In this document: piece after piece, positions 1 through 9,057 of the stretch | Position numbering within the stretch: position 1 is the stretch's first letter | Layout: every line of letters starts with the position of its first letter | NCBI GenBank assembly: GCA_010672585.1 | Contig: JAAHGF010000014.1 | Coordinates: 106,656-170,655, forward strand | Source: Okeania sp. SIO1I7 | Lineage (GTDB): Bacteria > Cyanobacteriota > Cyanobacteriia > Cyanobacteriales > Microcoleaceae | Reading direction: 5' to 3' | Length of the DNA: 64,000 nucleotides | The notes under the pieces: generated by a model | Seen by the model: only the letters and a program-made list of their open reading frames with translations | Database searches by the model: none | Told to the model about the DNA's origin: nothing | Translations under genes and position numbers: made by a program

Positions 1-73
1 GAGAAGGAAAAACCTTATATGGCGCTAGATATTTCCCCAACTTTATACACAAACGATACCAACGGACATGATA

Positions 74-109
74 TAATTATTAATTATTAATTATTAATTA
101 TTAATTATT
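74..109. repeat. Short tandem repeat, TTAATTA period 7
   Basis: A run of TTAATTA heptamers ahead of the first gene. The same heptamer recurs near 14755, 22330, 46635, 47040, 48120 and 58210, often at the edges of larger repeats or remnants. Confidence 0.85.
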
Positions 110-159
110 GAATTCCTACTCCCTATTTTAAATAAATATAAGAAAATATTAAAATTATT

Positions 160-750
160 ATGGTTATAAAAAAATCAGATTACGAAGCATTACTAGCAGA
201 ATATAGTAATTCACAAGCAACAATTGCACTACTGAAACAACATAGACCATACTTAGAAATGCTTCCCAGTATGCGTCGTCCAGAAGACAGTTTAGTTGTT
301 ATTCCTCTACCTATTATTCGGTTAAGAAAACAGGGTGATGAGTCAGGAAAAACTGTTAATTTGCCTTGCGATATAGGAATTTTTATGTGCGACCCTGAGT
401 GGAAGGTTAAGACAGGGGCAGAAATTTTTATTTTTATTTATAGACCTCAAGAAGACTTTTCCGATCTTATTAGTCGTTGGCGACAAACTCAGATTTTATT
501 AGATAAGGAATATGAGTGGGTAATGCCTCAAGATTATAAACATATCTACTCTCAAGAAACGGAAGAAGTTTATCCTTTATTTGTTTTATTTTCAGAGACT
601 CCAGAAAGGATTAAAAGAGGATTGATAGGAGCAGCTTTACCTTTTGTTGTACAGCCTACTTTTGATTCCATAGAAATGGAAGTTGAGGAGTCGAATATTG
701 AAATACAGACAATGTTATCTCAGATGGATGATGGGATTAATGATGGTTAA
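160..750 (+). CDS. Hypothetical protein
   Basis: I recognise no family. The 196-residue product has no evident signal peptide or membrane segment. It contains beta-like hydrophobic stretches (LVVIPLPIIRL near residues 45-55; AEIFIFIYRP near 87-96), a Trp/Tyr-rich charged middle (around 105-123) and an acidic C-terminus rich in Glu, Ser and Met. This composition suggests a soluble cytoplasmic protein. The ATG follows an AT-rich leader without a strong Shine-Dalgarno sequence. The next gene lies 86 bases downstream on the same strand, so co-transcription is possible but unproven. The frame is open over its whole length with codon use like its neighbours, which supports a real gene; the function is unknown. 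Confidence 0.65.
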   Translation: MVIKKSDYEALLAEYSNSQATIALLKQHRPYLEMLPSMRRPEDSLVVIPLPIIRLRKQGDESGKTVNLPCDIGIFMCDPEWKVKTGAEIFIFIYRPQEDFSDLISRWRQTQILLDKEYEWVMPQDYKHIYSQETEEVYPLFVLFSETPERIKRGLIGAALPFVVQPTFDSIEMEVEESNIEIQTMLSQMDDGINDG

Positions 751-836
751 GAAAAATAGAGGCTAAATTAAGGATTATTGTTTCAGAATTTACCCACTAA
801 CATATAATAGTAGAAATTTTTGATTAGAGTTTAATT

Positions 837-1757
837 ATGACCAAAATTGGAGAAAAGCCAAAGACTTTAAACTTAGCTCACATGATTAATCCTGTGATTG
901 TACCTGAATCTTCCGATTTGTTTGTGGCACAACCAATAACTTTTCAGACTATGAAAAATGCTCAAGCTCAGGCACAAGGAAAAGTTAATGTTACTTTATA
1001 TTCAACTCAGTATCCTGAAGATGAATCTATAGTTCCTGATGGTTTTGTGAAAACTCCAAATTTGGAAACTTCTGTGCTGGATGTGGGAAAATTTGCAGTT
1101 CCTAGAAAATTGCCATTAATTAAGGATATATTAGACAGACTGTATGAAGCTTCTCCAAATGCAGATTATTTAATTTATACAAATGTAGATATTGGTTTAC
1201 AACCTCATTTTTATACAGACGTAGCTAAATTTATTGAACAAGGATATGATTCTTTTGTGATTAATCGACGGACTATATCTGATTCATATAAAAGTGTCGC
1301 AGATATACCTTTAATGTATGCTGAAAAAGGGGAGCGTCACCCTGGTCACGATTGTTTTATTTTTAAGAGAAGTTTATATCCGAAGTTCAATTTAGGTTTG
1401 GTTTGTATTGGTACTATCTGGATTGGTAAATGTTTTTATATAAACTGTTTATTAAATTCAGATAAGTTTGCTCAGTTTAAAGATTTATATCTTACTTTTC
1501 ATGTGGGGGAAGACGGAAGTTGGAGGAAAAATAAGAAGAAATTTAAAGATTATACTTTGCATAATTCTCAGGAAATGATCAAGATAATGAGAAAATATGA
1601 AGAAATTCAGCAGCTTCCTTACGATCCTGTTTTTGAAAAATATTTGGCAATAGTTGAGCGGCTAGAACAAGAGCAAAAGTGGTATAACTTTATCATCAGA
1701 AGGCAGCGATTGGTTAAAAATTGGTTAACATCTTTACTAAATAATGGAAAGCGTTAA
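837..1757 (+). CDS. Glycosyltransferase-like protein (GT-A-type), copy 1
   Basis: A 306-residue protein that is a close paralog of the gene at 2801-3757. Its centre has the look of a nucleotide-diphospho-sugar transferase: the segment ADYLIYTNVDIGLQPHFY (around residues 110-127) places an acidic residue at the end of a hydrophobic strand, as in GT-A DxD sites, but here it is NVD rather than DxD. A conserved block HPGHDCFIFKRSLYP follows (around residues 170-184). The C-terminus is basic and Trp-rich (WYNFIIRRQRLVKNWL), possibly a membrane-peripheral helix. No signal peptide is visible. The family assignment is by pattern only; the donor and acceptor cannot be inferred. Similar cyanobacterial proteins are usually left hypothetical. 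Confidence 0.6.
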   Translation: MTKIGEKPKTLNLAHMINPVIVPESSDLFVAQPITFQTMKNAQAQAQGKVNVTLYSTQYPEDESIVPDGFVKTPNLETSVLDVGKFAVPRKLPLIKDILDRLYEASPNADYLIYTNVDIGLQPHFYTDVAKFIEQGYDSFVINRRTISDSYKSVADIPLMYAEKGERHPGHDCFIFKRSLYPKFNLGLVCIGTIWIGKCFYINCLLNSDKFAQFKDLYLTFHVGEDGSWRKNKKKFKDYTLHNSQEMIKIMRKYEEIQQLPYDPVFEKYLAIVERLEQEQKWYNFIIRRQRLVKNWLTSLLNNGKR

Positions 1758-1924
1758 ATTCACAATATTTATTGGTAATTAAAAATGTTGATATTTGGGA
1801 AATACCTGAATTTTTATGGGTATTTTAATAGTTGAGTTTCTGTTAGAACCCACATTCCGTACCACAAAATTCTGATTGCTAAATGCTAATAGCTGAATGC
1901 TTACTTAAACGCAAATAGTCAACT

Positions 1925-2530
1925 ATGGACACAATAACAAAACAAAGATTAACTTTTGACAAATTTATAGAGAATTATCCTGATGATGGTAAGTTTTATG
2001 AATTGGTGAATGGAGAAATTGTGGAAATTAGGGTTACAAGAAACCATGATGATGTGGCAGACTTTATCGCTGATTCTTTTAAAGAAGAAATTAAACGTCT
2101 GAACCTAAATTATGTGGTGAAAAATACGGCGGTAATTAAAACTTTAACTGTAGATAAAGTTGAACAAGGAAGAAAACCTGATGTAAGTGTAATTAATCGG
2201 GATGTTTGGCGTGCTAACCGTGCTGCTTATGCTGCTTTAGACGAACCAATTCAATTAGCTGTAGAAATAGTTTCTACTAATTGGGAGGATGATTATGTTG
2301 ATAAATTTGAGGAATATCAACGTTTAGGAATTTTAGAGTATTGGATTGTTGATTATTTAGCTATTGGTGGGAGAAAATATTTGGGAAAGCCGAAATTTCC
2401 GAGTGTATTTGTTTATATTTTAAATCAAGAAAGTCAATATAATATGACTCAGTTTAGAGGGAATGAAAAAATTGTGTCTTTGACTTTTCCAGAATTATCT
2501 TTAACAGCAGAAGAAATTTTAAATGCTTAA
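1925..2530 (+). CDS. Uma2 family endonuclease (DUF820, PD-(D/E)XK fold)
   Basis: A 201-residue protein with the Uma2/DUF820 hallmarks: RKPDVSVI (around residues 82-89) supplies the PD aspartate. AVEIVSTNWEDDYVDKFEEY (around 114-133) supplies the glutamate and the following lysine. LEYWIVDY closes the core, and FPELSLTAEEIL is the typical C-terminal tail. These are restriction-endonuclease-like proteins, greatly expanded in cyanobacteria and of uncertain biological role; they often travel between genes or with mobile DNA. Here it sits exactly between two near-identical glycosyltransferase-like paralogs. The ATG is preceded by no clear Shine-Dalgarno. It looks intact. Confidence 0.88.
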   Translation: MDTITKQRLTFDKFIENYPDDGKFYELVNGEIVEIRVTRNHDDVADFIADSFKEEIKRLNLNYVVKNTAVIKTLTVDKVEQGRKPDVSVINRDVWRANRAAYAALDEPIQLAVEIVSTNWEDDYVDKFEEYQRLGILEYWIVDYLAIGGRKYLGKPKFPSVFVYILNQESQYNMTQFRGNEKIVSLTFPELSLTAEEILNA

Positions 2531-2627
2531 TATCATTTTTCGGTTAATTAGTGATTTTATAATTGAGGAGCCATATCATTTCCATTAGTATTGTTTGTGT
2601 AAAAGGTTTGGAAATATTTAGGGTTTT

Positions 2628-2646
2628 CTGAAAAAGTATTTTTCAG
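2628..2646. terminator. Possible weak hairpin after the Uma2 gene
   Basis: CTGAAAAA, a 3-base loop, then TTTTTCAG: an 8-bp perfect stem about 100 bases after the Uma2 stop. The only U-run is in the stem itself, so terminator function is doubtful. Confidence 0.25.
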
Positions 2647-2800
2647 GAACAGGGTAGTGGAGGAGTAGAGAGTACTTAGAAGAAACGAGGAATTATAGAA
2701 AAGATAATCGGAACAATTGTCAGAGTGATTTTTCTGCTATCCCCCTGCCTTTTATGCTAATATGAAAAATTATCAAGTTTAGTCACAAAGAAAAGTTAAT

Positions 2801-3757
2801 ATGACTTTATATTCAGCTCAGTCTCCTGAAAAAGTTTTAAACTTAGCTCACATAATTAATCCTGTGGTTGTACCTGAATCTTCTGATTTGTTTGTAGCAC
2901 AACCAATAACTTTTCAGACTATGAAAAATGCTCAAACTCATGCCAAAGGAAAAGTTAATGTGACTTTATATTCAGCTCAGTATCCTGAAGATGAATCTAT
3001 AATTCCTGATGGTTTTGTGAAAACTCCAAATTTGGAAACTTCTGTGCTGGATGTGGGAAAATTTTTAGTTCCTAGAAAACTGCCATTAATTAAGGATATA
3101 TTAGACAGACTGTATGAAGCTTCTCCAAATGCAGATTATTTAATTTATACAAATGTAGATATTGCTTTACAACCTCATTTTTATACAGAGGTAACTAAAT
3201 TTATAGAGCAAGGATATGATTCTTTTGTAATTAATCGACGGGCTATATCTGATTCATATAAAAGTGTCGCAGATATACCTTTAATGTATGCTGAAAAAGG
3301 GCAAGGTCATCCTGGTCACGATTGTTTTGTTTTTAAGAGAAGTTTATATCCTAAGTTCAATTTAGGTTTGCTTTGTATTGGTGCAGTCTGGGTTGGTAGG
3401 TGTTTTTATGTCAACTGTTTATTAAATTCAGATAAGTTTGCTGAGTTTAAAGATTTATATCTTACTTTTCACATTGGGTATGAAAGCCGTTGGAGAAATA
3501 GTAAATTAAATGATTATCGTTTTCATAATTTCCAGGAAATGAGCAAGATAATCAGGAAGTATAAAGAAAATCAGCAACCTCCTTACGATCCTTTTTTTGA
3601 AGAAACTTTGGCATTTATTGACAAGCGTGAGAAGGTAGAATTGAAATTAGCTGCTAAGCGAGAAAAAGATCAAAAGTGGTATAATCGCTTCATCAGAAAA
3701 TTGAAGGGATTGGTTAAAGACTGGGTGTCTACTTTACTAAAAAATAGGAACGGTTAA
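2801..3757 (+). CDS. Glycosyltransferase-like protein (GT-A-type), copy 2
   Basis: A 318-residue paralog of the gene at 837-1757, almost identical over the central ~200 residues (same YLIYTNVDI strand, HPGHDCFVFKRSLYP block and LNSDKFAEFKDLYLTFH segment) and diverged at the C-terminus, which is longer and more charged. The N-terminal residues MTLYSAQSPE do not match copy 1. They match the internal sequence VTLYSAQYPED of this same gene, so the 5' end seems to have been rebuilt by a short internal duplication (bases ~2788-2830 resemble 2945-2990). The duplication must be fairly recent because third-codon positions are mostly shared. Function is as uncertain as for copy 1. Confidence 0.6.
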   Translation: MTLYSAQSPEKVLNLAHIINPVVVPESSDLFVAQPITFQTMKNAQTHAKGKVNVTLYSAQYPEDESIIPDGFVKTPNLETSVLDVGKFLVPRKLPLIKDILDRLYEASPNADYLIYTNVDIALQPHFYTEVTKFIEQGYDSFVINRRAISDSYKSVADIPLMYAEKGQGHPGHDCFVFKRSLYPKFNLGLLCIGAVWVGRCFYVNCLLNSDKFAEFKDLYLTFHIGYESRWRNSKLNDYRFHNFQEMSKIIRKYKENQQPPYDPFFEETLAFIDKREKVELKLAAKREKDQKWYNRFIRKLKGLVKDWVSTLLKNRNG

Positions 3758-3851
3758 ATTCACAGATGAAGAACTTGCATAAAAATAAAGTACCAGCTAT
3801 TACCAGCTCTAATGAAAAACTAAATCATCTTTAACCGTAGAATAGATTTTA

Positions 3852-3882
3852 AATGTTGAATAAATGATATTTATTCAACATT
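3852..3882. terminator. 13-bp perfect hairpin between convergent genes
   Basis: AATGTTGAATAAA, loop TGATA, TTTATTCAACATT: a perfect inverted repeat midway between the plus-strand gene ending at 3757 and the minus-strand gene ending at 3945. It could act as a bidirectional terminator, but the stem is AT-rich and no U-run follows directly. Confidence 0.45.
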
Positions 3883-3944
3883 AATGAGAGGTTTTGATTC
3901 CAAGCCCTTACGTTTTTCTATTGACTTTTACGACCGCTCTAAAT

Positions 3945-5183
3945 TTATTTAGAAGTAAATAATTTAAAGTAAGTAGAAACTAAAAATTCTTTGATAGGAA
4001 TTGCTACAAAAGTAATAGGATTAATTGTGACAATAATTGTTCTAACATCTGCTTTTGCTAATTTTAATATCTGTTTTGCCACCCAATCAGCAGACATTAT
4101 TCCGATGGGATTAAGATTACTTTTAAACGGACCTAATATTAATTTCCGAATCACACAGGGAGCATCTAATCTTCGTAAAGTAACTAAATCTCCAAGAGTT
4201 CTTTTTGTGAGTTCATATAGAGGACTAAATGCTGGAGAAACTTCTACTTCTGATGTGTTAACCCAGACTTCTTTACAGGCAATATCAGAATTTGTTCTGA
4301 CAGTTTTAAGGAATATTTCTAACATTCGCCAGCTAGAAAAAGTATTAATTTCATAAGATTTAGCGATCGCTTCTGCTGTCTTGTCCCCATGTACATTAAT
4401 GCCGTGATTTAAGACTAAAATATCTACTTTTTCAAATAAATCTGCTAAATTATTTTCTTGACTTACTTGCCAATTTATGGTATTAATTTCTAACTCTTCA
4501 CCATCTATATTTAAGGTAATAGTTTGATTCCCAGAAGTAAGGGCAATTACTTTTGCACCTGCTTTGTGAAGATGTAGGAGAAGCGATCGCCCCAAACTGC
4601 CAGAAGCACCTGTAACAGCAATAGTTTTACCTTTGAGAGAAAGAGCTGTTCCCATAAGTTTATCTACCAGAGTCAGAGTGCCGCAAAAATAAGCATTTTG
4701 ATTATCGAAGTGGTGTCGCCAATGATAAGAGCGGTTGATAAACCAATGGGCAGGAGGCTCGGAGAATGCACCTGGAAGATGATTGAGGTCTGTAAGTTGG
4801 TCAGCATTAGGAATACCAGTAGCACGAGCGATCGCTGGAAACAAGAAACTTAAAGTATAAACAACACCTGCTAAAGTAGCCCAATGATAAGAAGGCATCC
4901 AAACAAAAGTTATTACCCAGAGTAACAGACTAAAAGTCAACATGACCAGAGATTCTGGCACATCGTGATACCAAGTAGCTTTTTGATAAATCTCTGTACT
5001 GACAGGAGTCAAGTCTGGACGGAAAACACGATGATGCCAACCGTGCCATTTATACAAAGGCGACCAAACATGAGAAACCACATGATAAATATCTCGCACC
5101 AGTTCCACAAAAAATATAGAACCGAGAACCCAACAAATGTTAGCTATCCAAGGGTTGACCAGATAAAACTCCATAAACCTCAC
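3945..5183 (-). CDS. Bifunctional sterol desaturase/short-chain dehydrogenase fusion
   Basis: A 412-residue two-domain protein. The N-terminal half (about 1-185) is membrane-embedded, with hydrophobic helices and histidine clusters of the fatty-acid hydroxylase/sterol desaturase superfamily: HVVSH (~33-37), HGWHH (~47-51) and HWRHH (~154-158). These are the expected di-iron ligands, though some boxes are sparser than in classical desaturases. The C-terminal half (about 186-400) is a Rossmann short-chain dehydrogenase: TGASGSLGRSLLLHL for NAD(P) binding, VLNHGIN in place of the usual NNAG strand, and YELTK carrying the catalytic Tyr-xxx-Lys. The arrangement is a known cyanobacterial fusion; the lipid or carotenoid substrate is not established. 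It is encoded convergently with the upstream paralog gene. Confidence 0.8.
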   Translation of the reverse strand: MRFMEFYLVNPWIANICWVLGSIFFVELVRDIYHVVSHVWSPLYKWHGWHHRVFRPDLTPVSTEIYQKATWYHDVPESLVMLTFSLLLWVITFVWMPSYHWATLAGVVYTLSFLFPAIARATGIPNADQLTDLNHLPGAFSEPPAHWFINRSYHWRHHFDNQNAYFCGTLTLVDKLMGTALSLKGKTIAVTGASGSLGRSLLLHLHKAGAKVIALTSGNQTITLNIDGEELEINTINWQVSQENNLADLFEKVDILVLNHGINVHGDKTAEAIAKSYEINTFSSWRMLEIFLKTVRTNSDIACKEVWVNTSEVEVSPAFSPLYELTKRTLGDLVTLRRLDAPCVIRKLILGPFKSNLNPIGIMSADWVAKQILKLAKADVRTIIVTINPITFVAIPIKEFLVSTYFKLFTSK

Positions 5184-5217
5184 TATTAAATATATGAATA
5201 TACTTTAAACTAGCACT

Positions 5218-5490
5218 ATTTCATGGAAGTCAAAAGTCAAAACCGTTTCACGGAAGTCAAAAGTCAAAAGTCAAAAGTCAAAAGTAAGATTTTATAGGCT
5301 CAAAACTTTGACACTACAATAATTTCAGGAAATTATTTCACATCACCTTTTCACGGAAGTCAAAAGTCAAAAGTCAAAAGTAATATTTTACAGACCTACA
5401 AAACTTTGACACTACAGTAATTTCAGGAAATTATTTCACATCACCGTTTCACGGAAGTTAAAAGTCAAAAGTCAAAAGTAATATTTTACA
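5218..5490 (+). repeat. Compound tandem repeat built on TCAAAAG heptamers
   Basis: Three copies of a ~105-base unit. Each opens with a (TTTCACG)GAAGTCAAAAGTCAAAAG-type heptamer run followed by a shared segment ending in ATTTCAGGAAATTATTTCACATCACC. An inverted partial copy (ACTTTTGACTTCCGTGAAACGG) sits at about 5960-5990, just past the 3' end of the PBP2 gene. The same heptamers reappear at 23030-23175. Confidence 0.85.
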
Positions 5491-6022
5491 GAAGTCAGGA
5501 GTCGTATGGGAATGGCTTCAATACCAGTTTTTAGGTCATAAATTCTCTTTTTTCTCAAATAGATATTTCCTGAAAAATCTTTTTATCGCACTTATTATTC
5601 GTAACATTCTTTTTTCAAATTGGTATAAAAGTATTGCTTTTCTGACAATAAGTCTAAACTTATACCAAATACACATCTTCAGAAAAGAGGGAACTGGGAA
5701 CAGGGGAGAGTATGGAGAGATAGGAAAGTTTTTAGCGATTTATCGTATAAAAAAGTACATTTTTATTGAGATTTTATACTGAATAAAAGCGATCGCGTCA
5801 GCGGAACGGAGTTCTATCGCTCACCCCTTTGTTAAAAACATTCCCTTGTAATACCATTTCACTTTAAGGATGTCACAAATAGTTTCAGAGTTATAATGTC
5901 AAATAATCCGTTGAAACTCTTGAAACGTCAAAGTTTTCTGTCTATTAAATCTTACTTTTAACTTTTAACTTTTGACTTCCGTGAAACGGTATAAGCTCCC
6001 CCACTCCCCACTCCCCCACTCC
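5491..6022. other. Gene-free repeat-rich stretch
   Basis: No coding potential seen. It contains a HIP1-bearing mosaic scrap (GCGATCGCGTCAGCGGAACGGAGTTC, in two parts near 5788-5815), a segment near 5685 resembling the AGACATCT element family at 25572, and the inverted TCAAAAG copy. Confidence 0.5.
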
Positions 6023-7810
6023 CTACTTATTAGCAAAATAAGTATCAAAAATAGCTTTAGCAATTGGTGCCGCACCTACCGAACCGTAACCACCCTCCTC
6101 AACTGCAATTGCTACAGCGATTTCAGGATTATAAGCAGGTGCAAAGCCAATATACATCGCATTATCTGCTTGTCCTGGAAGTTCCACTGTGCCAGTCTTA
6201 CCCCCAGATAGCGGGATAGTACCATCATTCAAACTCCGACCAGTACCTTTCCTCACAACATCAATTAATCCTTCGCGCACTGTATTAATAGTTGAAGGTT
6301 TCAGACCAGTTTTAATTGATTTAGTAGCTGCAGTCCCAGTTTGAGATGCCAATAAATGAGGTTGGACTCGATACCCACCATTAGCGATCGTACTGACCAT
6401 CACCGATGATTCTAAGGGAGTTACCAACACCAAACCTTGACCTATACCCATAGTCACAATATCAGCAATATGCCAAGGTTCTCCATAAATCTCTTCTTTT
6501 TGTTTAGGAGTGGGAATCTGACCATGATTACCATCTATCCCCAATAGTTTTAAGTCAATACTGCCACCAATACCTAACTCTCGCCCCCACTTAGAAATTG
6601 CTTCCGGGCCAATCTTCACAGCCATTTGATAGAAAAATGTATTGCTACTGTAGGCTAAAGCATCCCTAAAACCAATTAACCCATAACCTCCACTATGTTC
6701 ATTAAAAGTGATGCCACCAATAGTGACAGCATTATAAGTTCTCACTCTGGAGTTAGGAGAATACTTACCAGACTGGAGTGCTGCAACAGAAGTCACAGGT
6801 TTGAAAGTGCTTCCTGGTGGATAACCCTGGAGCGCGCGATTCAAAAAGGGCTTACTTGCACCTTGCAGACGTTGCCATTCTGAGGTTGTCATTTTGCCAG
6901 TAAATAGGCTAGGGTCAAATGTAGGTCCGCTTGCCATTGCTAAGATTTCTCCTGTTTTGGGATTGATGGCAACTGCAGCACCCCGACGGTTTCCGAGGGC
7001 TTTTTCTGCTGCTTTTTGAATATCAAGATCGATAGTTAATTTCACTGGTTTGCCTGAAGTCGGATTTTGGACTCCCAGTTCCTGGATTTCGTTACCTTTA
7101 GCGTCAACTTCAATCAAACGATTACCCCAAACTCCCTCCAAGGTAGAATTTGCGGTACTTTCTATTCCCATTTTACCAACGATCATTCCCATTGGGTATT
7201 TGGAGTTAGATGTCAATTCTTCTTTGGTTGCTTCGCCAGTGTATCCAATCAGATGAGCTGCTAAACTGCCATTAGGATAGTGGCGGATATTTTCGGTACG
7301 CACTTCTAACCCTGGTGTTTCACCAGCTTTTTCTGCTAATGCTATGAAGGTAGTGGGATCGAGATTAGAAAGGATTCTAACTGCTAGGGGTGAATCATAA
7401 CCAACCTCTTCTAACTTGTTGATAATATCGCTGGCGGAAATGTTTAAAATTGAACTTAATTCGGTTGCAACCTGTGACCACTCTGTAGGTGAGTATTCTT
7501 GAGGCCACAAATATACGGAGCGAGAGAGCTGGTTACTCGCTAAAATTTTACCTTTGCGGTCGTAAATTGTGCCACGACTCGCTGCTACTGGTACTAGACG
7601 AATGCGGTTGTTTTCTGCACGTTCCCGGTTATACTCTCCCTGAATTAATTGTAGTTGTACTACACGATAAGCATTGATGCCAATTAAGCTGGTAATTATT
7701 AGCATCATTGTTAATGTTTGCACAAAGCGACTGCGTTTCGATACAATTTGTTGCGCAGCATTTCTGGCAACGTAAGGAAATTTAGAATATAAACTAATAT
7801 CTTGGGTCAT
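6023..7810 (-). CDS. mrdA: Penicillin-binding protein 2 (peptidoglycan D,D-transpeptidase)
   Basis: A 595-residue class B PBP that crosslinks peptidoglycan during elongation, anchored in the plasma membrane. One N-terminal transmembrane segment (about residues 31-52, TLTMMLIITSLIGINAYRVV) is followed by the dimerisation domain and the transpeptidase. All three active-site motifs are present: GSTFKP (SxxK serine, around 332), YSSN (SxN, around 385) and GGKTGT (KTG, around 539). The length fits cyanobacterial PBP2; no accessory PASTA domain is seen, which argues against PBP3/FtsI-type PASTA proteins. Neighbours are unrelated, so there is no mrd/mre operon here. The stop is followed directly by CTCCCCCACTCCC repeat DNA. 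Confidence 0.9.
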   Translation of the reverse strand: MTQDISLYSKFPYVARNAAQQIVSKRSRFVQTLTMMLIITSLIGINAYRVVQLQLIQGEYNRERAENNRIRLVPVAASRGTIYDRKGKILASNQLSRSVYLWPQEYSPTEWSQVATELSSILNISASDIINKLEEVGYDSPLAVRILSNLDPTTFIALAEKAGETPGLEVRTENIRHYPNGSLAAHLIGYTGEATKEELTSNSKYPMGMIVGKMGIESTANSTLEGVWGNRLIEVDAKGNEIQELGVQNPTSGKPVKLTIDLDIQKAAEKALGNRRGAAVAINPKTGEILAMASGPTFDPSLFTGKMTTSEWQRLQGASKPFLNRALQGYPPGSTFKPVTSVAALQSGKYSPNSRVRTYNAVTIGGITFNEHSGGYGLIGFRDALAYSSNTFFYQMAVKIGPEAISKWGRELGIGGSIDLKLLGIDGNHGQIPTPKQKEEIYGEPWHIADIVTMGIGQGLVLVTPLESSVMVSTIANGGYRVQPHLLASQTGTAATKSIKTGLKPSTINTVREGLIDVVRKGTGRSLNDGTIPLSGGKTGTVELPGQADNAMYIGFAPAYNPEIAVAIAVEEGGYGSVGAAPIAKAIFDTYFANK

Positions 7811-8254
7811 TATTATTGCATAAGTATTTTATTCTCCTCTTCTTCACACCCTGCATTTAATCCGGAATATTAATCACTTTTAGTAGATGTATTTTTTAAG
7901 ATTGTGATTAATTACTATTTATTTAATTATATATTAAATAATTATAGTTTGCGGTAAGCTTACCACATTTTGCTATAAGTTAAAGATGAATATTTATAGA
8001 AGTTGGCATTACTATATTTGATATATCAAAAACTGAAAAATAAGACAAAGAAAGATTTTGATTTCTTCTGATATAAGACTCTACAAAAAAGGGTGCATCT
8101 CATATTTGCAAAAATACTTTTTTCCTATGTATCTGCTGTTGCCTGTTCCCTAAAAGAGATAATTTTTTATTTATTATCCCCTTATTTCGGTAATAATTAA
8201 TAATTAATTTTTGTTTGTATCTCATTAACTCGAGAACTGCTGTAATTGAAAATT
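7811..8254. other. Divergent intergenic region, nothing recognised
   Basis: An AT-rich spacer between divergently transcribed mrdA and dut; it must hold both promoters. I see no hairpin terminator, riboswitch or small gene in it. Confidence 0.4.
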
Positions 8255-8683
8255 ATGAGACTTAAAGTTAAAAAGTTAGATGAATTAGCAATTGTTCCTT
8301 ATTATGCACATCCACAAGATGTAGGATTGGATTTATTTTCTATTGATGAGTTAACTATTAATCCTGGAGAAAACCAATTAATTTGCACAGGTATTTCTAT
8401 GGAATTACCATCAGGAACAGAAGCACAAATTCGTCCTATAAGTGGGTTGGCTTTAAAACATAAAATTACAGTTTTAAATACTCCTGGAACTATAGATGAA
8501 ACTTATCGGGGAGAAGTCGGAATAATTTTAATTAATCATGGTAAAAATTCCTTTCAAGTCACGCGAGGAATGAAAATAGCTCAAATGGTTATAGCATCAG
8601 TTTTATCTGTTAAGGCAGAAGAAGTTGATGAATTAAGTACAACAGAAAGAGATATTAAAGGATTTAGTTCTACAGGATTATGA
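8255..8683 (+). CDS. dut: dUTP diphosphatase (trimeric dUTPase)
   Basis: Hydrolyses dUTP to dUMP and pyrophosphate, keeping uracil out of DNA and feeding dTMP synthesis. I chose the ATG at 8255, giving 142 residues beginning MRLKVKKL as in the family; a TTG three codons upstream is the only longer start. Five motifs are visible: 1, DVGLDLFS (22-29); 2, RPISGL (60-65); 3, [10 protein letters not shown] (78-87), with catalytic Asp81 and Tyr84; 4, RGMKIAQM (104-111); 5, RDIKGFSST (132-140). Motif 2 normally reads PRSGL and here has Ile62 for the arginine. Motif 5 normally reads RGxGGFGST. The stop overlaps the next frame by ATGA. Confidence 0.9.
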   Translation: MRLKVKKLDELAIVPYYAHPQDVGLDLFSIDELTINPGENQLICTGISMELPSGTEAQIRPISGLALKHKITVLNTPGTIDETYRGEVGIILINHGKNSFQVTRGMKIAQMVIASVLSVKAEEVDELSTTERDIKGFSSTGL

Positions 8684-8955
8684 CAAAGGAGCCAAAGGGT
8701 ACAACTTCTGAGTTGATAAAACAGCCAGTTGTTGATAGGGGAGTGAGTTTAGATGATGCTTCAAATGATTTTAAATTTGCTGCTGCTGTGGCTGAGTATG
8801 GAATGATTTTGCGAGATTCTGAATATAAAGGTGATGCTAGTTTTAATCAAGTGTTGAAGTTGGCAAATGAGTCGAAGGGTTTAGATTTAGAAGGTTATCG
8901 GAGTGAGTTTATTAATATGGTTGAAAGTAGTCAGAAATTGATGGAGAAAAAGTAG
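8680..8955 (+). pseudogene. C-terminal remnant of a YfbK-type VWA protein
   Basis: The 91-residue reading frame matches only the C-terminal domain (YfbK_C/DUF3520 style) that follows the von Willebrand factor A domain in cyanobacterial YfbK-like proteins: DFKFAAAVAEYGMILRDSEY (around 30-49), then a VLKLA helix and GYRSEFINMV (around 73-82). A complete protein has several hundred residues including a MIDAS-bearing VWA domain, none of which is present upstream. Its ATG overlaps the dut stop (ATGA), so translation by coupling is conceivable. The simplest reading is a 5'-truncated gene abutting dut. The residual frame is clean, with no stops, so either the loss is recent or the stand-alone domain is kept. 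Confidence 0.65.
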
Positions 8956-9018
8956 ATGACGAATTTTAGGTAAAAGTTTCCTCATCTTAGATTAATAATA
9001 CCAAAATTTTCGGTTTTT

Positions 9019-9057
9019 ATCCCGCTACTCCCTTGAAAAGAAAGTGCGGGATTTTTT
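9019..9057 (+). terminator. Rho-independent terminator after dut/VWA remnant
   Basis: ATCCCGC-ACT pairs with AGT-GCGGGAT around a 14-base loop and is followed at once by TTTTTT. This is the clearest intrinsic terminator in the window and ends the dut transcript. Confidence 0.75.
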
